Below, in pieces: positions 56,448 through 64,000 of a stretch of 64,000 nucleotides of DNA. The DNA is from Brachionus manjavacas (Eukaryota; Rotifera; Eurotatoria; Ploima; Brachionidae): positions 1,984,001 through 2,048,000 of the forward strand of contig JAHQIY010000006.1 of assembly GCA_019054805.1 (NCBI GenBank). Reading direction: 5' to 3'. The first letter of the stretch is position 1; each line of letters starts with the position of its first letter. The translations under genes were made by a program, and so were the position numbers. The notes under the pieces were generated by a model, which searched no databases, had not been told where the DNA came from, and saw only the letters and a program-made list of their open reading frames with translations.

Positions 56448-58759
56448 ATGTTGTCAAACAGCAGACATGTGTCAAATAAACAATTGAGATCAGTCAGATG
56501 TCCGAGTGAGGAGCTTACTTTGACCAATTGTGCAATCGTTCACCCCAAAGAGTTTGAATCGGTTCGTCATGTTGAAATAATCGAAGCTAGTGGAAAGTTT
56601 GTATTTTCGATTCGGTCGGACAACAATGTTCCGCCCGGTGATATTGGTTTCAGCGCGGTCCAACGCAAATGGGCCAATATAAGTCTCGAATCCAAATTAA
56701 TGATAAGACCATTCAGTTTTGATCTCAGAACTCAGTCGATTAGTCTAATGACTGTTGAAGTTGACTTTTTGTCTAAAAAAATGACCAATTTAGATCCTTA
56801 CGATACAGACAAGCTAGCTCCTGATCTTTTGCAGCAATTTTCTAACCAAGCGTTCACTGTTGGTCAGCAATTTGTCTTCCAGCCAAGCGACAGGTCCAAA
56901 AAAATGCTCATTGCCACAGTAAAATCAATAGAGGCGATTGATCTTGGGTCTGCTCTATCAAATCAAGGCTCGAAACCAAACAAAATTTTTTCTGGACAAC
57001 TTTTGCCAAATTCTTCAATAATGTTCGAAAAATCAGCCGAGTCTTCCATAAACCTGATTGGGAAAAATAAAGGGTATTTTAAAAATAAAATTTTTTCTTA
57101 TTCTAATAATTTTAATAAAATTAATTTGTGCACAGAAAAATGCAACATCAGTCAATAATTAATCCAGATTGGGACTTTACAAAAATAGGCATAGGCGGTC
57201 TGGACAGAGAATTCAACACAATATTCCGGAGAGCCTTTGCTTCACGGGTTTTTCCACCCGAGCTAATTCAACAATTGGGCATTAAGCATGTGAGAGGCAT
57301 TTTGCTATTCGGCCCGCCTGGCACTGGCAAGACCTTGATGGCGCGACAAATTGGCAAAATGCTGAATGCCAGAGAACCAAAAATAGTGAATGGGCCTCAA
57401 ATACTGGACAAGTATGTGGGCGAGTCCGAGGCCAATATACGCAAGCTGTTCGCCGAGGCTGAAGAGGAAGAAAAAAGACTCGGTCCAAACAGTGGCCTTC
57501 ACATAATAATTTTTGATGAGATCGACGCTATTTGCAAGCAAAGAGGAACAGCAACAGGCTCCACTGGGGTCCATGATACTGTGGTCAATCAGCTGCTGTC
57601 CAAAATTGACGGTGTGGATCAATTGAACAATATACTTGTGATTGGCATGACCAATCGAAGGGACATGATCGACGAGGCTTTGCTCAGGCCTGGGCGTCTC
57701 GAGGTTCAGCTGGAAATTAGTCTTCCGGACGAGACCGGCCGTTTACACATTCTGCAAATTCACACAGCCAAAATGAAAGAGCACGGAAAATTGGACTCCA
57801 GTGTTAATTTAGCTGAGTTGGCTGCTTTGACCAAAAATTTCAGCGGCGCTGAAATCGAGGGTCTAGTCCGTGCTGCCCAATCAAGTGCCATGAACCGGCC
57901 TATTAAAGCGTCGAACAAAGTCGAGCTTGATGTGGATGCTGTTGAAAAGCTGCAAATAAATCGGGATGATTTTATGTATGCGCTAGAGAATGACATAAAG
58001 CCGGCATTTGGGGTTAGTTCAGAAGATTTTGAGCTGTTTATCAGAAATGGCATTGTATTGTGGAGTGAAAAGATACAAGAGGTTTTGGAAGAGGGAAAAT
58101 TGAGAATTAACCAAACAATCAAAAGTGAGATGACGCCATTGGTGACAATTTTGCTAGAGGGTAGAGCCAATTCGGGTAAGACAGCACTTGCCGCCAAAAT
58201 AGCAATGGAAAGTGAATTTCCATTTATGAAATTTTGTTCGCCACAGTCAATGGTCGGCTATTCGGAGTTGGCCAAGGCAGAAGCAATCAAAAAAGTGTTC
58301 AATGATGCGTACAAATCTGAATTGAGTTGTGTTGTTGTGGATGAAATCGAGTCCCTGCTGGATTACGCACCAATCGGTCCCAGATTTTCCAATTTTGTTT
58401 TGCAGACATTGAAGATTTTGTTCAAAAAATTGCCCCCAAAAGGTCGCAAGCTTTTGCTGATAGCTACAACTAGTGAGCAAGAATTGGTCAAAGACTTGGG
58501 ACTTTATCAATCATTTAGCAAAGTGATACATGTTCCTAATATTACTAGAGGAGGTGAAGTAATGGCTTTTGTAGAAGGACTTGGGTGCTTTTCAAATGGC
58601 GAAATGAATAGATTAAGCAATTTGATAAATCATAAGTTTCTTTCGATTGGTGTCAAAAGTCTGCTAGACACAATCGAGTTGTCTAATCAAGCGACGGATG
58701 CTCTTCGTATTGATAAGTTTATAGATGCATTGGAGGATATAGGCGGCTTACATGATTAA
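56448..58759 (+). CDS. NSF: Vesicle-fusing ATPase NSF
   Basis: Two exons, 56448-57073 and 57136-58759, join across a 62-base GT..AG intron to 749 residues (human NSF has 744). NSF is the hexameric AAA+ ATPase that, with alpha-SNAP, pulls apart SNARE complexes after membrane fusion. The N domain (residues 1-205) binds SNAP. The D1 ATPase has [13 protein letters not shown] (residues 268-280), [15 protein letters not shown] and the SRH region ending LLRPGRLE. The D2 domain has a diverged P-loop [13 protein letters not shown] and [12 protein letters not shown]. The linker before D1 ([18 protein letters not shown]) is the family signature. The start is the ATG at 56448; the frame is open 21 bases further up but has only a TTG there. 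Codon composition is richer in G+C than the flanks. No lesions are seen. Confidence 0.96.
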
Positions 58760-59009
58760 TTTTCTTTTCTAATTTAATTTATTTATTTTAAATAAATTTT
58801 TTTTTTATTTTATAAAGAAGTAATTTAAGTTTAATTTTTAACTTATGCCCCATAAAAGTCATAGAGGAAAAATTTTTTTTATTTTGAAGGTGTAAGTGTT
58901 CTCGGAGTGAATGATGAACATTTCTTTACATTTTATTAAAAAAAGTTAAAAAACATAAATTGAAATGTTATGTTTACATAGTTGAAGCTTCACAAAAAAA
59001 GAGGAAATA
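58760..59009. other. NSF 3' flank
   Basis: AAATAAATTT just after the stop codon may act as the poly(A) signal. Nothing else is seen. Confidence 0.4.
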
Positions 59010-59152
59010 GCAACGTAGCAATTACACAATGGAGTTGGGTGTTCAATTTGTCTTGATTCGAAACCTGCTTTGTATTCCTCCATCAGCCTGGCAATCAATG
59101 GAATAGAAAGACTCAGTCCTGTCCCAGCATATCTCTCACTCAGCTAAAAAAA
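59010..59152 (-). other. Exon-like segment, unrecognised, related to 823-960
   Basis: On the minus strand a T-run plus TTAG (a good 3' splice site) is followed by an open frame reading LSERYAGTGLSLSIPLIAR, then LMEEYKAGFESRQIEHP. It closely matches the plus-strand stretch at 823-960, where the frame is broken. It might be the last exon of a gene or a captured exon in a repeat. I do not recognise the protein, and no neighbouring exon is visible. Confidence 0.45.
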
Positions 59153-60100
59153 AAACCCTCCAGTTAAAAAATATATTTTTTATCTAAGTACTAAAGATGA
59201 GATTTTGTTATAGGTGAAATTATCTTAAAAATTTTAAATTGCCATGATAGAATATTCAACATTGGAACAGATTTTGAGACAGATTTGGTGAATTATTAAA
59301 AAAATTGATCAAAAATTTTTTTTAAAATTTATTAAAAAACTAAAAGTGCCATAACTTAATATTATATATAATCTTAAAGTATATTATTTTTCGTTCAATT
59401 GTGCATATATAACTTGGACCATAAACTTTATTCTTTAATTTTTTTTAGTTCAAATAAGACCATGAAATAAAAATAGGACAAAAATAGGTCTAAAAGAGAA
59501 AGAGATATATAGATGAACTTGATTTAAATTTTATTTTATTACTTAGTCTCATTTTAACTTAAGTTTACAATTTTAAGAGGATAGCTTATTGCGTTCAAAA
59601 GTTAATGCTTATAAAGTGAAATTATCCTTTTTTTTCACCCCTTGGAAATAAAGGTAATATAAAGGGTTTTTTGACCATTGCTTTTGAACAGAACATCGTA
59701 CAGACGTAAACTATATATCGTTGTAATCCTTATTCAATTTTCTAAACGACAATATCTTAAAATACATTTTTAAAATCGAAAGGCTAGAGGACACTTTGAG
59801 GGTTTGAGGAAGTTCAAGGTTATGTGACTGCCTTTATCAGGAAGGCATTAACTGTAAAGCTGACTATGTATTTTTATACCAGATAGCCCATGAATAAATA
59901 TAAAAATTAAATTAAAATAAATTTTTTTAATAATTTATTATAAAAATTACACATTATAAAGTTCACGAAATTCAAAACTTTAGTGCTATCTGAATTTCAC
60001 ATTTTTGACTCAAAAAAAAATTTTTTAGAAGGGGGCAAAAAAAAAATTTTTTACACCCAGGGTTCCAAAAATAGCAAACCCTTTAAAAAGTTGTTGTTCT
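59153..60100. other. Gene-free AT-rich stretch
   Basis: No supported gene. AAAGGGTTTTTTGACC (59660) and AAACCCTTTAAAAAG (60077) are a weak inverted pair around this region. Confidence 0.4.
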
Positions 60101-60101
60101 T

Positions 60102-60258
60102 TAAGACTCAAAATCTCAGAGATAAAACTTAAATATACTAAAAAAATATATATATTCTGAAAGAGCATAAAATTCTCTACATGCTAATGTAATTTAGAAA
60201 ATGGTTTTACTTTTTTATTTTATTATATTTAAGTTTTATCTTTGAGATTTTGAGTCTT
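60102..60258. repeat. Inverted repeat with about 35-bp arms
   Basis: AAGACTCAAAATCTCAGAGA followed by TAAAACTTAAATATA at 60103-60137 is matched by TATATTTAAGTTTTATC and TTTGAGATTTTGAGTCTT at 60222-60258. It is a small foldback element without coding content. Confidence 0.75.
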
Positions 60259-60480
60259 ATATTTATTGATCCGCTTGGTGAGAATCGAAAAAAGGACGAC
60301 CAGCTAAAAACAAAAAATCTCATGAAAAACAACCGTTCGAGACACAATCAATAATCTAAATAAATGATTCTGAAGATATGGACATTTAAATTTTTTTAGT
60401 TCAAATAGAAGAAGACCAAAAACATAAGTCTAGGATACGAAGCATTATGTTGAAATGCCCTCTGAAAAGCATGCCAACCC
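60255..60480 (+). pseudogene. Small fragment resembling the Ulp1-protease transposon
   Basis: The frame reads LIFIDPLGENRKKDDQLKT and later QIEEDQKHKSR. FIDPLGE matches the VIYIDPLG segment of the protease block at 50270, at the same place in the fold. The remaining part is too short and broken to align. This is a suggestion only. Confidence 0.3.
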
Positions 60481-60559
60481 AGTAAATTTAAAAACCGAAA
60501 AAAAAATGTAAAATCAACGAAAAATAAAAGTGTAAAAAAACGCCGAAGATGGTTATAAT

Positions 60560-61820
60560 CTATGCAAATTTTTCGAAATAACTTGTTGAAAATTTTTCGC
60601 AAATTTAAAGTGAAAATTTTTCTCAAATTTAAAGTGTCAATTTTACATTAAATGAAAGTGAAAATTTTACCAAAAATCTTAATCATTAATTTTAATGCAT
60701 CTTATTTAGTTTTAATTTTGGTTCATTAATTTAAAAATTAAATTCAGTTTTTAAGTTGAATATGCTTTATAATCAGACTAGAATTTTAAGATTTTTAAAA
60801 TAAAGAAAAAATTCACTAAATTGAATCGACAAGGCCAAAAATTTTAAAAAGTTTAAAATATTTTTAATTAGAATTAAATGAATAATATCCTCGCAAATTT
60901 TTAAACAGGATAAAATTTTGATTTGAAGCATAGTTTAAGTAAAAACTCAAATTTTGAACTTTTGAATCAGATAAATTGGTCAAATTTAGAAAAAGGTTCT
61001 AATCAGCGATCTTTCGGCTGATAAAATATCAAATCAAGTTAAATTTATTTTCTGATGATTTTCGACTCTACACTTCCGGCTATCAGCAGCAAAATTCTTG
61101 TTATTAAAAAACTAATCTAAAATATAGATATAAAAATTAATTAGCAAGATAAATTATTTAGAAAATAAGAATGTGAATATAAGCGGTAATTTAATAAAAT
61201 TAAGATGTGTGTTTATGAAAGGCTTAATATCAAAAACGAGTACTCAAAAAGCGTAAATATTTCGAAGATTTTGAATAAATAATTTTTCAAAAAAAAAATC
61301 TGAAAAAAAATCGTAAATTTTCGGAAAAAAAAAATTTTTACGTAAATTCTCGAAAATTTTCGATAATGTATTTTATTGTGAAAATCATTTTCAAACTTTA
61401 CTCAATGATTGTTTAATTATAAAAAAGTCTGGCAACCAAACATAGCTTTTACTTGTTAATTCAAAATTTAAAATTAAAAGCTAAAATTTCAAAGAAATAT
61501 AACCATAAAATATACAATAGTTTAAAAATAAAGTATTATCTTCCAGTCATTTAAAAAAAAAAAAAAACTATTAAAAAGGATTGACTTTTAAAATTTTTCT
61601 TTTTAAAATTCTTGATTATATTTTCAAATTAGTTTTACTCATTGACAAAAGGTCACAACATATAAAATTATTATAGAAGTAAATAAATTCTTTTTTATTC
61701 AGAAAAACAATTAAAATTTTGATAGTTTATTTAATTAATTTTTTTGAATATTTTGTTGCTTAGAAACTCTAAAAACTTTTCTCTTTTTCAAACTTATTTC
61801 TACGCAAATTTTACCAGAAT
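60560..61820. other. Gene-free AT-rich stretch
   Basis: TCGTAAATTTTCGG...ACGTAAATTCTCG at 61310-61365 resembles the repeat words in the TA-site elements. Otherwise nothing. The last part is the 5' flank of the gene at 61821. Confidence 0.45.
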
Positions 61821-63233
61821 ATGTCAAGTCAAATCGTCGATTCTACAAACGATTTTTCAGAACAACAAGATAAACAATCTGATTTTGCTTTTAAATATCT
61901 GGATCTATTGAAAAATTCCCAATACCTACTGAAATCGAACATTAGTATTCTTACTGCTTTGAACTTTCTTTCTCAGTGTTTTGACAAAAACAAAGAACTG
62001 GCCTTTTCTAGCCTCAATGAAACAGACCAAACGTCAGTGGTAAACATATCACTATCTTTAATCTATGCTGTACACAATATTTATCAAAATAAAAATGACC
62101 AACTAATTTTGGAAGAGAATGAAAAGTATTTAAACGACATTTCCCAAACTTTGTATGTTTTGACCTCGAGCTCGAGAGAATTCAATGAAAAATTTCACAG
62201 TACCTCCGATAAATCAGTCGAGTCTATTCTTTCATTATTGCAAATTTTGTCCAGCTTAAACATTAATAAATCAATAAAAAATTCAGTAAAAAAACTATTA
62301 AAAACATTGGTTTGCTTAAGCAAATTTCATGAGAATTGTGAGAGTAATTGGAAAAATGCTCAAGAGATACTTGAAAATCTTAAGAGTCATTTGGTGCCTT
62401 TTGATGAAGAGTTGGACACAAAATGGTTCACATTTACGATTGAGCAAAATTTAACAAAAACTCAATCTTTCATTGATGAATCTTTTGATTTTTTGAAGCA
62501 GTCCAAAAACCAGGAATCGGCAATAAAAATTGGCTTAAACTATTTGGATTATTTAGAAAGCGAAAATTTTATTTATGAAAGTGATATTTTGAAAGAATTT
62601 TTTGAATTTGTTTACTATGTTGATGACGGAAATTCAAAGCATGAAATCGATCGCAAAAAAATACTTGAATTTTATGCTAAATTGTTAGCTCAAAAGTTAA
62701 ATGGATCTACAGAATTGATCAACAAGTTAAACGAAGATGAAAAAAATCAAAAAACAATTTCTAGAATAAATAGAAAATTCGCTTTTATTAAACAAATATC
62801 TTTGTTTTTAGGAAATTTTTTCGATAGGTCTATCGAATACTCGACTCTTTTTCACAGAAACCCAAATGGTTTAAATGTGCTGTTCAATTTCATCGACAAT
62901 GATGTGTTGATGGATTTTTACATTAAAAGTGGTGATAGAAATGTGGAAGAAAACTATAATTGGATTGTTTCCGCATTGTACAATTTGAGTCGATTACAGC
63001 ATAAGTTCTTGGACGAATGGAATGCCCAAGATCCTGTTGATAAATGTCTGAAGTTTTTGGGAAAAGCGGGTAATAGCTTTAAATTGATTATTTATGTTCT
63101 TGTGGCAAATGTTGCCAGTGATGACCAAATCAAAACACTACCTGAGTTGAAAATGGCAATTGAAAATATCAGTGAGATTATAAGAGAATGTGCGGGTCTT
63201 CTAGATGGTGATAAAGAGATTTACAGAATTAAG
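61821..63233 (+). CDS. Unrecognised helical (armadillo-like) protein, 5' exon
   Basis: The frame starts at ATG 61821 (MSSQIVDSTNDFSEQQ) and is open for 471 codons to a good donor, ATTAAG|GTAAAT at 63233. The frame's own stop lies at 63380, but the sequence after the donor loses coding character. The protein is almost all alpha-helix with Leu-rich repeats of helices (SILTALNFLSQCF, SVESILSLLQILSSLN, WIVSALYNLSRLQH) and no membrane segment or signal peptide. This fits an armadillo/HEAT-type solenoid. Following exons were not identified in the remaining 770 bases, so the gene may continue past the window or be truncated. I do not recognise a specific family. Confidence 0.6.
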
Positions 63234-63589
63234 GTAAATATATTTTGGCGACTAGTATTCATAAAATTTACCTCTGACATAAAGCTGACAGTTTCCAAAA
63301 GTAACTATATCGTCTTTTCAAGAGATAGTACAGAAAAAAATTCTCTCAGTCTTTTTATCATTAATTATCCAGTACCGTAGGCTAAAGAAGTTGATTTTTA
63401 AGGTTGCCTCTTAGACTAAAATATGTATTTTAACAAACAAATAGTAAGGATAAAGATAAAAATGGGTACAGTGTGTGAACAGTGTAAAGATTCTTTCAAA
63501 TCATAGAAGCTAAAACAAAAACACTAGCAGGAATTTTTGATTCCTAAAAGGGTCGATCATAGATCATTCTATTTTTTTTTCTTTCAACA

Positions 63590-63760
63590 ATTTCAAAAGC
63601 TTCCATTGCAAAAATTCATACAATACAGAACAGAGCCTTAAGATCAAGATTTATGCCAGATATAAAGTCAGAAATCACAATCCGCTGATCCAGCAGTATG
63701 CAGAGAGAAGGATCTAAGAAAACTACTATTTGTATGCATTCACCTAACACTTCGATATTT
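63590..63760 (+). mobile_element. Possible LINE reverse-transcriptase tail fragment
   Basis: The plus strand reads IHTIQNRALRS, the typical 'IQNxAxR' segment after the thumb of LINE reverse transcriptases. It then continues in a shifted frame with ARYKVRNHNPLIQQYAERR. No other RT parts are present. Support is limited to this motif. Confidence 0.4.
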
Positions 63761-64000
63761 CTTAAGTCTAGTCTTTATTTGAGCCAAAACTGTCACCATT
63801 TTCTCATATGTTTGAAATAAAATTGTATTAGGAAACAAACAATAAAAAAAATTCTTATTTTATTCACTTAACTTACTTGTTTATTCTAATTAAATTTTTT
63901 AATGTAATTTAAATAAACAAAAATTTCAAGGTGCGAAAGTACAAAGAATTAGCATTAAAAAAAAAGATAATTTTTACATTCATTAACTTTTTGTGATAAA
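63761..64000. other. AT-rich end of window
   Basis: Nothing recognised. Confidence 0.4.

Noticed and set aside
57282-57622. Minus-strand ORFs of 68 and 105 codons inside NSF
   Set aside because: Shadows of the GC-richer NSF coding sequence.

Overview
The window is animal nuclear DNA. It is very AT-rich and gene-sparse, most introns are 40-80 bp with GT..AG ends, and there are many degraded transposons. The intact genes are conserved eukaryotic or animal ones: PGAP3, ACTL6/BAF53, ARMH1, TTLL1 and NSF. They use the standard genetic code. The combination of extreme AT content, tiny introns, RING-finger genes and short LINE fragments fits a monogonont rotifer such as Brachionus, but that assignment is inference from gene style, not a search result.

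Layout. 1-5 kb: LINE 3' end, hAT transposon remnant, first exon of a Dispatched-like membrane protein (minus), inverted repeats. 5.8-7.1 kb: RING-finger gene broken by two in-frame stops. 7.5-9 kb: two inverted-repeat elements, one carrying a nested 217-bp MITE. 10-11 kb: PGAP3 (minus, single exon). 12-15.1 kb: LINE fragment, internally deleted pogo-like element, and a 1,074-bp element with very long terminal inverted repeats. 15.2-16.8 kb: ACTL6 (minus, six exons). 16.8-20.4 kb: no gene seen. 20.4-25.6 kb: decayed plus-strand LINE, then a nearly complete minus-strand LINE with an intact 990-residue endonuclease/reverse transcriptase. 27.5-28.1 kb: orphan Cys-rich gene. 29.3-33.0 kb: ARMH1 (minus, six exons) and TTLL1 (plus, eight exons), divergent, with start codons only 66 bp apart.

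34.8-38.9 kb: unusually GC-rich decayed fragments of three conserved genes (acetyl-CoA carboxylase, calpain, kinesin-4). 40-45.2 kb: palindromic tandem repeat, full-length pogo/Tigger-like element (41256-43322, TA target sites) and a broken hAT element. 46-53.2 kb: a small two-exon gene, a decayed transposon with transposase-like, Ulp1-protease and RING segments interrupted by a MITE, and a decayed coiled-coil gene with a C2HC finger. Two introns 6.7 kb apart in this region carry the same ~130-bp repeat, starting at the splice donor. 53.2-54 kb: Ty3/gypsy integrase tail, polypurine tract and LTR. 55.5-55.9 kb: small TIR elements. 56.4-58.8 kb: NSF (plus, two exons). 59-64 kb: short repeat pieces and an unrecognised 471-residue helical exon.

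There is no operon-like linkage. The working genes are housekeeping (GPI-lipid remodelling, chromatin remodelling, SNARE recycling) or cilium-associated (TTLL1; ARMH1 by family reputation), set in a field of layered mobile elements. The most notable observations are the shared intron-borne repeat, the nested MITE, the GC-rich pseudogene cluster and the ARMH1-TTLL1 head-to-head pair.
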